In this document: positions 8,637 through 16,854 of the stretch, piece by piece
How the letters are laid out: every line of letters starts with the position of its first letter
How positions within the stretch are numbered: position 1 is the stretch's first letter
Assembly: GCF_014646295.1 (NCBI RefSeq)
Contig: NZ_BMNE01000001.1
Coordinates: 930,001 to 994,000, forward strand
Length of the DNA: 64,000 nucleotides
Source of the DNA: Nocardia rhizosphaerihabitans
GTDB lineage: Bacteria; Actinomycetota; Actinomycetes; Mycobacteriales; Mycobacteriaceae
Direction: 5' to 3'
The notes under the pieces: model-generated
The model's database searches: none
The model's input: only the letters and a program-made list of their open reading frames with translations
Told to the model about the DNA's origin: nothing
Translations under genes and position numbers: made by a program

Positions 8637-9884
8637 ATGCCGGTCGCCGAGGAACCAACCGCAGCAGAGCCCCTGCTCGCCCCCGCCGAGGGGGTTCCCC
8701 CTGTGCTGGCGACCGCCGACGACGTCGCCCAGGCCGCCGAGAAGCTCGCCGCGGGCACCGGTCCCCTGGCCGTCGACGCCGAACGCGCGTCCGGTTTCCG
8801 CTACTCGGCGCGGGCGTATCTGATCCAGCTGCGGCGCGCGGGCGCCGGCACCTTCCTCGTCGACCCGATCCCGATCACCGATGCGCTGACCCCGCTGGCC
8901 GAAGCCATCAACAACCTCGAATGGGTCCTGCACTCCGCCGACCAGGACCTGCCCGGTCTCGCCGAGCTCGGCCTGCGCCCGGCCCGCCTGTTCGACACCG
9001 AACTGGGCGGCCGCATCGCCGGCTACGAACGCGTCGGCCTGGCCGCGATGGTCGAGAACCTGCTCGGACGCTCGCTGCGCAAGGGGCACGGCGCCGCCGA
9101 CTGGTCGACCCGGCCGCTGCCCGACGAATGGCTCAACTACGCCGCCCTCGATGTCGAACTGCTCCTGGAACTGCGCGACACGGTCGCCGCAGACCTGGCC
9201 GAACAGGGCAAGATCGACTGGGCCGCCGAGGAATTCGAGCACATCCGCACCATGGCGCCGCCCGCGCCGAAGGCCGACCGGTGGCGGCGCACCTCCGGCA
9301 TCCACACCTTGCGCCGCACCCGTCAGCTGGCGATCGTGCGCGAACTGTGGACCACCCGCGACGAGCTCGCCCGCGCCCGCGACGTCGCGCCCGCCCGGAT
9401 CCTGCCCGACTCCGCGATCGTGGCCGCCGCCACCGCCGAGCCACGCAGTATCGCCCAGCTGCGCACCCTGGCCGTCTTCGGCGGGCCGCGCCAGCGCCGC
9501 TATTCCCGCGACTGGCTCGGCGCGATCGAACGCGGCCGCACCCTGCCCGACAAGGACCTCCCGCCGCTGACCCTCCCGTTCGACGGACCGCCCCCGGTCA
9601 ACCGGTGGGAACGCCGCGACCCCGCCGCCGCCGCCCGTCTCGCCACCGCCCGCAGCGCCATGGGCGAGCTCTCCACCGAATACGTCATCCCGGTGGAGAA
9701 CCTCCTGTCCCCCGATCTCGTGCGGCGGCTGTGCTGGGACGGGCTCCCCGACTACAAGAACGTCGGCGAACCCGATCAGCTCTCGGCGACGATCGAGGAA
9801 TTCCTGCGCGCGGGCGGCGCCAGGCCCTGGCAGCGCAACCTCGCGGTCCCGGCCCTGACCAAGGCGTTGACTCCCGGCACCTAG
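8637..9884 (+). CDS. rnd: Ribonuclease D family 3'-5' exoribonuclease with HRDC domain
   Basis: 415 aa. DEDDy exonuclease: VDAE (Asp47, Glu49), HSADQDLPGL (Asp104) and the Tyr168-x3-Asp172 of NYAALDVELL are all present, so two-metal catalysis should work. An HRDC domain follows at about 220-300 (SGIHTLRRTRQLAIVRELW to EPRSIAQL), then a C-terminal extension of about 110 residues seen in actinobacterial homologues. Expected role is 3' trimming of stable RNA precursors in the cytosol. TAGAGT ends 8 nt before the ATG, without a clear Shine-Dalgarno. It ends at a hairpin (9893-9924) facing the convergent ABC operon. Confidence 0.92.
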   Translation: MPVAEEPTAAEPLLAPAEGVPPVLATADDVAQAAEKLAAGTGPLAVDAERASGFRYSARAYLIQLRRAGAGTFLVDPIPITDALTPLAEAINNLEWVLHSADQDLPGLAELGLRPARLFDTELGGRIAGYERVGLAAMVENLLGRSLRKGHGAADWSTRPLPDEWLNYAALDVELLLELRDTVAADLAEQGKIDWAAEEFEHIRTMAPPAPKADRWRRTSGIHTLRRTRQLAIVRELWTTRDELARARDVAPARILPDSAIVAAATAEPRSIAQLRTLAVFGGPRQRRYSRDWLGAIERGRTLPDKDLPPLTLPFDGPPPVNRWERRDPAAAARLATARSAMGELSTEYVIPVENLLSPDLVRRLCWDGLPDYKNVGEPDQLSATIEEFLRAGGARPWQRNLAVPALTKALTPGT

Positions 9885-9892
9885 ACAGACCT

Positions 9893-9924
9893 CGACCCCG
9901 CCGCGGGATTCCCGCGGCAGGGTC
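9893..9924. terminator. Hairpin between rnd and the ABC importer operon
   Basis: Inner stem GCCGCGGG / CCCGCGGC (9900-9907 with 9911-9918) around ATT, extended after a 2-nt internal mismatch by GACCC / GGGTC. It lies between convergent stops at 9884 and 9933. There is no real T-tract, so termination may be weak or it may simply protect 3' ends. Confidence 0.55.
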
Positions 9925-9932
9925 GGATCATG

Positions 9933-10985
9933 CTACTGAGCAGGGGCCTTGTGGGCTTGCTCGACGAACTGGTTGGTGTAGGTCGCGGCCAGATCGATGC
10001 GGTCCCGGACGGGCGCCACATTGCGGGAGTACCGGCCGAGGATGCGCAGCACGTTCTGCGCGCCTTCGGGCTTCATCAGGCCGTCGCCGTTGAACATGCC
10101 GATGGAGTCGCGGATGGACCGCACATACAGGGCCGGGTCGCTGCCCGCGTACTGCGAGGGCATGGTCGCGGCGATCTCCTCCGGCGTGTGCGTGTCGATC
10201 CAGCGCAGGGTCCGAACGAACGCGTTCGCCAGTTTCTGCACGATCTCCGGGTGCGCGGCGACGGTGTCGCACTTCATGTACAGCGAGGAGGCGGGGTACA
10301 GACCGCCCAGGGCGGCGCGGGTGCCTTCCTCGTTGCGCATGTCGGTGAGGATCCGGGCGTCGCCGGACTGGACCATCTTCGCCACGGTGGGGTCGGTGGT
10401 CATGCCCGCGTCGATGCCGTCGTGGTTCATGCCGGCGATGAAGGTCTGTCCCGCACCGACTTTCACCCGCGTGTAGTCGGAGGTGCTCAGGCCCGCCTGA
10501 CCGGCCAGCGCCTGGGTGAGGAAGTCGGTGGACGAGCCCAGCGAGGTGACACCGAGTTTGCGGCCGCGGAAGTCGGCGGGGGTGCGGATGGCGTCGGCGT
10601 CGGCGGTGGAGACCAGTTCCACCTCCCCCGGCACGTCGGCGAACTGGACGACGGTCTGCAGGCACTGGTCCTTGGCTTGCAGGTCGATGGTGTGGTCGTA
10701 GAAGCCGACCACGGCCTGCACGTCCCCGGTGAGGAGCGCGGTCTCGGCGCTGGCGCCGGATTGCTCGCCGAGCAGTTTCACGTCGAGGTCGTTGGCCTCG
10801 AAGGCGCCGAGCTGCTGGGCCAGCATGGCGGGCAGGTAGATCACCTTCTCCAGGCCACCGACCATGATGGTGATCTGCGGCCTGCCGTCGGCCATCGGGA
10901 TGCTGCGTGAGTCTCGGCATCCGGTGGCCAGCAGCAGCGAGCTGATCGCGAGCAGGGCGACGGCGAAAGGCTTGCGGTATCTCAT
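9933..10985 (-). CDS. ABC importer substrate-binding lipoprotein, NitT/TauT (NMT1-like) family
   Basis: 350 aa. Lipoprotein signal with lipobox LATGC, Cys23. The body matches the SsuA/ThiY/NMT1-like binding proteins: QITIMVGGLEKVIYLPAMLAQQLGAFEANDLDV at the start of lobe 1, ADFRGRKLGVTSLGSSTDFL in the middle, and a second lobe with AGMNHDGIDAGMTTDPTVAKM. Such proteins deliver nitrate, sulfonates, taurine or pyrimidine/thiamine precursors; the ligand cannot be read from the sequence. Third gene of the operon ATPase-permease-binding protein, 3 bp after the permease stop. The divergent CitA/CitB-type two-component system suggests its ligand may be sensed by that kinase. Confidence 0.85.
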   Translation of the reverse strand: MRYRKPFAVALLAISSLLLATGCRDSRSIPMADGRPQITIMVGGLEKVIYLPAMLAQQLGAFEANDLDVKLLGEQSGASAETALLTGDVQAVVGFYDHTIDLQAKDQCLQTVVQFADVPGEVELVSTADADAIRTPADFRGRKLGVTSLGSSTDFLTQALAGQAGLSTSDYTRVKVGAGQTFIAGMNHDGIDAGMTTDPTVAKMVQSGDARILTDMRNEEGTRAALGGLYPASSLYMKCDTVAAHPEIVQKLANAFVRTLRWIDTHTPEEIAATMPSQYAGSDPALYVRSIRDSIGMFNGDGLMKPEGAQNVLRILGRYSRNVAPVRDRIDLAATYTNQFVEQAHKAPAQ

Positions 10986-10988
10986 CGT

Positions 10989-11876
10989 CTACACCCCGTG
11001 CCCCGACTGCGCCTGCGAGGGACGCCATTTCAGCAGGCGGTTCTCCGCGACACCGATCAGCCACTCGGCCATCAGCGCGACCACGGTGATGATGATCATG
11101 CCCGCGTAGATGCCCGCCGCGTCGAAGGTGCCTTGCGCGTTGGAGATCAGCAGGCCCAAACCCTTGCTGGCACCGGCGTATTCACCGACGACCGCGCCGA
11201 TCAGCGCGAAGCCGAAGGCGGTGTGCAGGCTGGACAGGATCCAGGTGGTGGCGCTGGGCAGCACGATCGAACCGAGGATCTGGCGCTTGCTCGCCCCGAG
11301 GATGCGAGCGTTGTTGATGACATTGCCGTCGACTTCCCGCGCACCGGTGAAGGCGTTGAAGAACACCGCGAAGAACACCAGCACCACCACGGTCGCCACC
11401 TTGGACGACAGGCCGAGGCCGAACCAGATGATGAACAGCGAGGCCAGCACGATGCGCGGAACGGCGTTGAGCGCCTTGATGAACGGCGCGAGCACGTCGG
11501 CCCAGTAGCGGCTGCGGCCGAGCAGCGTGCCCAGGACGACACCGGCCACGGTGCCGATCACGAAGCCGAGCACGGCCTCCTGGACCGTGGTGAAGATCTG
11601 CAACCAGATCGACCCGAACTGCGTTCCCTCGGTGAACCATTCGACCAGCCGGTCGAGGATGAGCGAGGGCTTGGAGTAGAAGAACGGGTCGATCCACAGG
11701 CTGGCGACCAGTTCCCAGGACCCCAGCCACAGCACGATCAGCGCGGCCCGCAGACCCCACACCCGCAGCTTGGACTTGCGGTGCTTGGCCTTGACCCGGG
11801 CCAGGATCTGGTCCTCGGACTCCGCCTCGACTTCCGGTGCGGTGACCGCGATCTTGTCCATCGTCTCAAGCGACAC
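10989..11876 (-). CDS. ABC importer permease, NitT/TauT (SsuC/TauC-like) family
   Basis: 295 aa from the GTG at 11876. The start is chosen because AAGGGAG lies 6 nt upstream; it overlaps the ATPase stop by 11 nt, suggesting translational coupling. ATG 11861 is an alternative. The protein has an N-terminal acidic cytoplasmic stretch and about six hydrophobic helices. The binding-protein-dependent transport EAA loop reads ARILGASKRQILGSIVLPSATTWILSSL. FALIGAVVGEYAGASKGLG near the C-terminus is characteristic of SsuC/TauC permeases. It forms the channel of the importer with the neighbouring ATPase and lipoprotein. Confidence 0.88.
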   Translation of the reverse strand: MSLETMDKIAVTAPEVEAESEDQILARVKAKHRKSKLRVWGLRAALIVLWLGSWELVASLWIDPFFYSKPSLILDRLVEWFTEGTQFGSIWLQIFTTVQEAVLGFVIGTVAGVVLGTLLGRSRYWADVLAPFIKALNAVPRIVLASLFIIWFGLGLSSKVATVVVLVFFAVFFNAFTGAREVDGNVINNARILGASKRQILGSIVLPSATTWILSSLHTAFGFALIGAVVGEYAGASKGLGLLISNAQGTFDAAGIYAGMIIITVVALMAEWLIGVAENRLLKWRPSQAQSGHGV

Positions 11877-12672
11877 GGGTCGCTCCCTTCGTGCGTGCCG
11901 CCTCGACCTGATCGCGCAGCGTTTCCCAGATTTCGCGGTAGAGGTCGCGGAATTCCTCGGTGAGGCGCACCTCTTCGACATTGCGCGGACGCTCGAGGGT
12001 GACGCGGAAGTCACCGCACACCGTCGCCGGGCTCGCGGTCATCACCACGACGCGGTCGGCCAGGGCGATGGCTTCTTCCAGGTCGTGGGTCACGAAGATC
12101 ACCGCGGCGTCGGTGCCCGCCCAGACACGGAGCAGTTCGTCCTGCATGAGCTGGCGGGTCTGCACGTCGAGCGCGCTGAACGGCTCGTCCATGAGGATGA
12201 TCTCCGGCTCGTTCACCAGCGTCTGGGCCAGCGCAACGCGCTTGCGCATGCCACCGGAGAGCTGATGCGGGTAGTAGTCCTCGAAGCCGGCCAGGCCGAC
12301 GATGCGCACCCACTCGGCGGCCTTTACCTTGGCCTGTGCCTTCGACACGCCACGAAAGCGCGGGCCGAGGGCGACATTGTCGATGACGCTGCGCCAGGGC
12401 AGCACCGCGTCCTGCTGGAACATGTAGCCGATGCCGTCGGGGATGCCGTCGACATCCTTGCCGCGCACCAGCGTCCGGCCCGCCGAGGTGGGCTCGAGGC
12501 CCGACACCAGCGAGAGGGTGGTGGACTTGCCACAGCCGGTCGGGCCGACGACGGCGACGAATTCGCCTGCGGCGACGGTGAAGTCGATGTTCTTCACCGC
12601 GGTGTGGATGCCACCGTCGGTTCCGGGGAAGCGCTTGGTGGCGCCCCGGAGTTCGATGAGTGGATTGCTCAT
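11866..12672 (-). CDS. ABC importer ATPase, NitT/TauT (SsuB/TauB-like) family
   Basis: 268 aa. Start at ATG 12672, preceded by AGGAG with 5-nt spacing; the longer frame to 12810 crosses the regulatory region and is rejected. Walker A GPTGCGKST (43-51), Q-loop at MFQQDAVLPW (84-93), signature LSGGM (138-142), Walker B IILMDEP (158-164) and switch His in VTHDLEEA are all intact. The VLPWRSVIDNVALG stretch is typical of the nitrate/sulfonate/taurine group. First gene of a three-gene operon. Its promoter must lie in the 166-bp divergent region with the TTGTGCGCA sites. Confidence 0.92.
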   Translation of the reverse strand: MSNPLIELRGATKRFPGTDGGIHTAVKNIDFTVAAGEFVAVVGPTGCGKSTTLSLVSGLEPTSAGRTLVRGKDVDGIPDGIGYMFQQDAVLPWRSVIDNVALGPRFRGVSKAQAKVKAAEWVRIVGLAGFEDYYPHQLSGGMRKRVALAQTLVNEPEIILMDEPFSALDVQTRQLMQDELLRVWAGTDAAVIFVTHDLEEAIALADRVVVMTASPATVCGDFRVTLERPRNVEEVRLTEEFRDLYREIWETLRDQVEAARTKGATRVA

Positions 12673-12754
12673 TGCTGCTCCTGTGTCCGTCGCCGCTGCG
12701 TGTGATGCGCGGCCGCAGTCGAAAGGTAAGTGGGCTGGGTCACACGGCGCGCGC

Positions 12755-12766
12755 TTGTGCGCACAA
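12755..12766. promoter_or_regulatory. Perfect 12-bp palindrome, candidate response-regulator operator site 1
   Basis: TTGTGCGCACAA, in the region between the divergent ABC importer and the two-component system. Its half site recurs 37 bp away at 12792. A CitB-type dimer could bind here; this is inference from symmetry and position. Confidence 0.5.
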
Positions 12767-12791
12767 CCAGCGCAAGCGGCGATTCGACAGG

Positions 12792-12806
12792 TTGTGCGCA
12801 TTGTGC
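12792..12806. promoter_or_regulatory. Candidate operator site 2, repeat of TTGTGCGCA
   Basis: TTGTGCGCA followed directly by a second TTGTGC. It shares nine bases with site 1 (GGTTGTGCGCA is the inverted form of the site-1 flank). It sits about 20 bp upstream of the probable -10 box of the kinase gene, a position suitable for activation or autoregulation. Confidence 0.45.
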
Positions 12807-12826
12807 TCACGGGGCAGCGGCGTGCC

Positions 12827-12832
12827 TAGACT
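12827..12832 (+). promoter_or_regulatory. -10 element for the sensor-kinase gene
   Basis: TAGACT ends 6 nt before the GTG at 12839, and there is no ribosome site between them, consistent with a leaderless transcript. Confidence 0.45.
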
Positions 12833-12838
12833 GAGCCG

Positions 12839-14566
12839 GTGAGGCTGTTCCCCCGGGGCGTCCGGCTGCGGACGCAGATCGTGTTGCTCCAGGTCGCGCT
12901 GGTCGCGCTGACCCTGGGGCTCGCGTTCGGGGTGTTCGCCTACCTCAGCGATCAGCGGCTCACGGCCGAGTACGGGCAGCGGGCGCTGGCGATCGCGCGG
13001 ACCGTCGCCAGTGATCCGGTGGTACGGGCCGAAGTCGCCCGCTACGCGGCACTGCCGCTGACGCCGGGGCCCGCGCTGCGCGCCGAGCTGGCGGACGGGG
13101 AGCTCGAGCAGACCGCCGAGGCCGCACGGCAGCGGACCGACGCGTTGTTCGTGGTGATCACCGACGATGCCGGATTGCGGCTGGCCCATCCCGATCCGGC
13201 CCGGCTCGGGGAGAAGGTGAGCACCGATCCGTCGCAGGCGCTGGGCGGGGCCGAGGTGGTGATCAGTGAGCACGGCACCCTCGGCGACTCCGTGCGTGCG
13301 AAAGTGCCGGTGCGCGAACCCGGTTCGGAGCAAGTGGTGGGTGAGGTGAGCGTCGGCATCTCCACCGAGGCGGTGGGCGAGCAGCTGACGCGCGACCTGA
13401 GCAAGGCCGGTGTGCTCGTGCTCGGCGCGCTGTTCGCCGGGATCGCGGGATCGGTGCTGCTGGCCCGGCGCTGGCACGGGCTGACACTGGGGTTGCAGCC
13501 GGCGGAGCTGGCCGAGCTGGTGCGTGAACAGGACGTGGTGCTGCACGGCATCGGGGTGGGTGTGGTCGCGGTCGACGACCGGTGGCGGACCACGGTGATC
13601 AACGACGAGGCGCGCACACTGCTCGGGATCGAGGGCGACAGTGGTCGTCCGGTGGAGACGATCGGGCTGACTCCGCGGGTGCTCGCGGCGTTCCGGGCAG
13701 CCGACGGGCAGCCGGTGCAGGCCGCGGTCGGTGATCGGATCGTGGTGGTCACCGCGCGGACGGTCACCCGCGACGGGCGGTCGCTGGGCGCTGTGCTGGA
13801 CGTGCGCGACCGCACCGACGTCGAATCGCTGACCCGGCAGCTGGACGCCGTGCAGTCCATGAGCACCGTCCTGCGCGCCCAGCGACACGAGTTCGCCAAT
13901 CGCCTGCACCTGCTCAGCGGGCTGCTGCACGGCGACCGGCCCGGCGAGGCCGCGCGCTACATCGACGAGCTGCTCGGTTCCGGCCCCCTCGGCGCCGCGA
14001 TGCCGGGTATCGATGCGGTCCGCGACCCGTATCTGCAAGCCTTCCTCGCCGCCAAGGCCGCGCACGCCAGGGAGAACGGCGTCCAGCTGCGACTGGGGCC
14101 CAGCACCTGGGTCGACGCGAATCTCGCTGCGCCCGTGGACGTCACGACCGTGCTGGGCAATCTCCTCGACAACGCGATCGACGCGGTCCGCCGAGCGGCC
14201 GAAGCCAGGAGGGGATCGTCAGCACAGCCCGACGGGGAATCCATCGACCTGGCGGCCACCTCGGTGGCGGTGGTGGAAGTCGAACTGGTGCAGGAGGGTT
14301 CGACCCTGCACATCACGGTGGCCGACAGCGGCGGCGGGGTGGCGCCAGAGCTGGTGGACGCGGTGTTCGCGGACGGAGTGTCGACCAAGCCGGGGGTGGG
14401 GGTGCCGGGCGGGCGCGGGGTGGGGCTCGCGCTGTCGCGGCAAGTCGCCAGGGCGCTCGGCGGCGATGTGTGGCTGGCCTCGGCCGGGATGCCGGACGGG
14501 GAACTGACCGGGGCGGAGTTCATCGCGCGCCTGCCGGGTGTGCTGACCGAAGGAGAGCCGACGTGA
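12839..14566 (+). CDS. Sensor histidine kinase, CitA/DcuS family
   Basis: 575 aa. One TM helix at about 11-33, an extracytoplasmic PAS-like (Cache/PDC) sensor to about 188, a second TM at about 190-210, a cytoplasmic PAS near 225-330, then the kinase. Phosphoacceptor His350 lies in AQRHEFANRLH, the non-canonical H-box of the CitA/DcuS type. The N-box NLLDNAIDAV and the G-boxes (DSGGGV, GVPGGRGVGLALSR) are intact. Relatives sense citrate, C4-dicarboxylates or similar acids outside the cell and control their uptake. The response-regulator gene overlaps by 4 nt. The divergent ABC importer is the likely target; the ligand is unknown. Confidence 0.9.
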   Translation: MRLFPRGVRLRTQIVLLQVALVALTLGLAFGVFAYLSDQRLTAEYGQRALAIARTVASDPVVRAEVARYAALPLTPGPALRAELADGELEQTAEAARQRTDALFVVITDDAGLRLAHPDPARLGEKVSTDPSQALGGAEVVISEHGTLGDSVRAKVPVREPGSEQVVGEVSVGISTEAVGEQLTRDLSKAGVLVLGALFAGIAGSVLLARRWHGLTLGLQPAELAELVREQDVVLHGIGVGVVAVDDRWRTTVINDEARTLLGIEGDSGRPVETIGLTPRVLAAFRAADGQPVQAAVGDRIVVVTARTVTRDGRSLGAVLDVRDRTDVESLTRQLDAVQSMSTVLRAQRHEFANRLHLLSGLLHGDRPGEAARYIDELLGSGPLGAAMPGIDAVRDPYLQAFLAAKAAHARENGVQLRLGPSTWVDANLAAPVDVTTVLGNLLDNAIDAVRRAAEARRGSSAQPDGESIDLAATSVAVVEVELVQEGSTLHITVADSGGGVAPELVDAVFADGVSTKPGVGVPGGRGVGLALSRQVARALGGDVWLASAGMPDGELTGAEFIARLPGVLTEGEPT

Positions 14567-15240
14567 GCCGCACCGACTTCACCGTGCTCGTGGTGGACGA
14601 CGATTTCCGGGTGGCGAACATGCACGCCGGAATCGTCGGCGCGCTCCCGGGATTCACCGTCGGGGCGGTCGTCAACACCGTGGCCGCCGCGCATCAGGCG
14701 CTCGCCGAGGGCGCCTTCGATCTGGCGCTGGTGGATGTGTACCTGCCGGACGGGTCCGGGATCGACCTGGTCCGGGAACTGCGCTGTGACGCCATGGTGC
14801 TCACCGCCGCCACTGAATCCGCCACGGTGCGGGCGGCGTCGGCGGCGGGCGCGCTCGCCTATCTGGTGAAGCCGTTCGACCACACCGCGCTCGCCGCCCG
14901 CCTGGCCGGATACGCGCGCTACCGGCGCATCCTGTCGGCGCCGGAGGTGAGCGCCCGCGACGTCGACGCGGCCTGGGACGCCCTGCGCCCGGCCCCACCC
15001 GCCCCCGACCGTGCCACGACCGCGTCCTCCCCCACCCGCGAGCTGGTGTTGCGAGCAGCGCAGGCCGCGGACTCGCCGATGTCGGCGGGCGAGATAGCGA
15101 CCGCGATCGGCATCTCCCGCGCCACCGCCCAGCGTTACCTCGCGGCGCTCGTCACTACCGGTGACCTGCGCATGCGGCTGCGCTACGGCGCGACCGGCCG
15201 CCCCGAACAGGAGTACTCCCCCGCCCGCCGCACCCCCTGA
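14563..15240 (+). CDS. Response regulator, CitB/DcuR family
   Basis: 225 aa from the GTG at 14563, overlapping the kinase stop (GTGA), so translation is coupled. Receiver domain 1-125 with the acidic pocket VVDDD, phosphoacceptor Asp58 in LALVDVYLPDGSG, and the conserved Lys in AYLVKPF. The C-terminal part (about 155-215) is a winged helix-turn-helix: MSAGEIATAIGISRATAQRYLAAL followed by LRMRLRYGATGRPEQEY. A 25-residue Pro/Ala linker joins the two. This is the usual architecture of CitB-type regulators. Candidate binding sites are the TTGTGCGCA repeats at 12755-12806. Confidence 0.92.
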   Translation: MSRTDFTVLVVDDDFRVANMHAGIVGALPGFTVGAVVNTVAAAHQALAEGAFDLALVDVYLPDGSGIDLVRELRCDAMVLTAATESATVRAASAAGALAYLVKPFDHTALAARLAGYARYRRILSAPEVSARDVDAAWDALRPAPPAPDRATTASSPTRELVLRAAQAADSPMSAGEIATAIGISRATAQRYLAALVTTGDLRMRLRYGATGRPEQEYSPARRTP

Positions 15241-15367
15241 GCGACCGCACCGTGACCCGCGGACGGCGAGCCGCTCACGACGCGCCGCACAGCCACCGCC
15301 GAGGTGTAGGAACGGCCACGGCCGGGTATTGAACGGGGTTACGCCCCACACGGTTTGGAGTACGGCC

Positions 15368-15886
15368 TTGACCGACCCCCGCTTCCCGCAGCCCTATCAG
15401 CCGCCCCGATTCCCGCCGGGCCCACCCGAACCGAACGCCGTCACCGCGATCTTCGCCGCCATCCTCGCCGTTCTGGGCGGCTTGCGCGGCGTGTTCGGCG
15501 CCGTCGCCATCCCGTTCCTGAACACCGACTCCGACTTCGACCCGAGCGGATTCTGGAGCAAGATCCAAGTGCTGCTGGGTGTTTCGGCGCTGTGCTCGCT
15601 GGTCCTGCTCGTCGGCGGCATCCTGATGCTGGCGCGTAAGAAGGTCTCCCGCGTCCTGATCGGGGTGGGCGGCGCAGGCACGCTGGCGCTGTCGGTCATC
15701 ACCTCGATCGCGCTGTACAACCATCTGGATGCCCGGGCCGACGATTCGACCTCGATCACCGTCTCCTTCGATTCCGATCTGAGCGTGTTCAACGCGATCG
15801 GGTTCCTGTTCAATATCGTGCTGCTGGTCCTGACATTCCTCCCGAGCACGGGTCGCTGGCTGGCCCACCGCCGTCCCGCGTACTGA
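15368..15886 (+). CDS. Small proline-rich-tailed membrane protein, unknown
   Basis: 172 aa. The start is a TTG at 15368 with GGAG seven bases upstream; no ATG or GTG in this frame fits. The N-terminal ~28 residues are Pro/Arg rich (PQPYQPPRFPPGPPEP), a common feature of actinobacterial membrane proteins. Four hydrophobic segments follow at about 30-50, 75-100, 105-125 and 145-165, separated by a loop with acidic residues (NTDSDFDPSG) and one with DARADDST. No domain is recognised. It stands alone between the two-component system and a methyltransferase, both on the same strand, with more than 100 bp to its left. Confidence 0.65.
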   Translation: MTDPRFPQPYQPPRFPPGPPEPNAVTAIFAAILAVLGGLRGVFGAVAIPFLNTDSDFDPSGFWSKIQVLLGVSALCSLVLLVGGILMLARKKVSRVLIGVGGAGTLALSVITSIALYNHLDARADDSTSITVSFDSDLSVFNAIGFLFNIVLLVLTFLPSTGRWLAHRRPAY

Positions 15887-15920
15887 CCGAAATTCCCTCG
15901 ACCCGGCGACCTCTCGGAGC

Positions 15921-15926
15921 TAGCGT
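15921..15926 (+). promoter_or_regulatory. -10 element for the methyltransferase gene
   Basis: TAGCGT, giving a leader of about 30 nt before the GTG at 15962; a GAGAGGA ribosome site lies about 7 nt before that start. Confidence 0.4.
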
Positions 15927-15961
15927 GGCTCCTCGCCCTGCCACCGTCGAGAGGATCCGCC

Positions 15962-16798
15962 GTGTCCGAAGCCGAGGCGATCGCCGCCAACCGCGCGAAC
16001 TGGGACGATCGCGCCGACGTCCACGCGCGGTCACGGATGTACGACGTCGACGCCTTCCTGGCCGACCCGACCGCCGTCTCCTCGGTGGTGCGCAACGACC
16101 TCGCGGTGCTGGCGCCGCATCTGCCGGAGTCGGGGATCGCGGGCCGGTCGCTGCTGCATCTGCAATGCCATATCGGGACCGACACCGTGTCCTGGGCCCG
16201 GCTGGGCGCGGTCGAGGTACACGGGCTGGACCTGTCGCCGAACTCGCTGCGGCACGCGGCGCGGATCGCGGCGGCCGACGGGCGCGACATCACCTGGGTG
16301 GAAGGTGACGCCCGGTTCGCCTCCGCCGTCGTCGACCGGCAGTTCGACACCGTCGTGACCAGCGCGGGCACCATCGTCTGGCTGCCGGAGCTGACCGCGT
16401 GGGCACGCTCGATCCACGATCTCCTCGCCCCGGGCGGGGTGTTCGTCGTTCGCGACGACCACCCGATCCTGGGTGCGATGGAATTCGAGCCGTGGGAGAT
16501 CGACGGCGACTATCTCGCCGGCGGCGGCGCCCGCACGTACGCGGATTCGGGCACCTACACCGAGGATTCGGACGGGTCGATCGCGCACACCACCAATCAC
16601 GAATGGCGCCACGACCTCGGTGAGGTCGTCGGCGCGCTGCTGGCGGCGGGGCTCGTCATCGAGGCGCTGGCCGAACTGCCCTACATGGACTGGCGGCCGT
16701 TCCCCGATCTCGTTCCCTGTGCGGAGGGCTGGACGCTGCCTCCCGGGAAGCCGCGGATCCCGTTGAATTTCGCCGTCGTCGCCCGGCGTCCGCACTGA
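15962..16798 (+). CDS. Class I SAM-dependent methyltransferase, substrate unknown
   Basis: 278 aa, soluble. SAM-binding motif I is SLLHLQCHIGTDTVSWARLG (about 63-82), an LQCHxGTDT variant found in a subgroup of small-molecule methyltransferases; motif II is VHGLDLSPNSL and motif III is HDLLAPGGVFVVRDDHP. The C-terminal third holds acidic and aromatic blocks (EFEPWEIDGDYLAGGGARTY, YMDWRPFPDLVPC) that probably shape the substrate pocket. Start at GTG 15962, with GAGAGGA upstream. It converges on dxs, with a terminator hairpin between. No neighbour reveals the substrate. Confidence 0.85.
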   Translation: MSEAEAIAANRANWDDRADVHARSRMYDVDAFLADPTAVSSVVRNDLAVLAPHLPESGIAGRSLLHLQCHIGTDTVSWARLGAVEVHGLDLSPNSLRHAARIAAADGRDITWVEGDARFASAVVDRQFDTVVTSAGTIVWLPELTAWARSIHDLLAPGGVFVVRDDHPILGAMEFEPWEIDGDYLAGGGARTYADSGTYTEDSDGSIAHTTNHEWRHDLGEVVGALLAAGLVIEALAELPYMDWRPFPDLVPCAEGWTLPPGKPRIPLNFAVVARRPH

Positions 16799-16804
16799 AC
16801 GGAC

Positions 16805-16835
16805 TGCGCGCCCGGTGTCGGTCACCGGGCGCGCA
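16805..16835. terminator. Bidirectional hairpin between the methyltransferase gene and dxs
   Basis: Perfect 13-bp stem TGCGCGCCCGGTG / CACCGGGCGCGCA with a 5-nt loop, 7 bp past the methyltransferase stop and 20 bp from the dxs stop. No long T-run follows on either strand. Confidence 0.65.
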
Positions 16836-16854
16836 GGATCAAGGTCTGTCAGCG

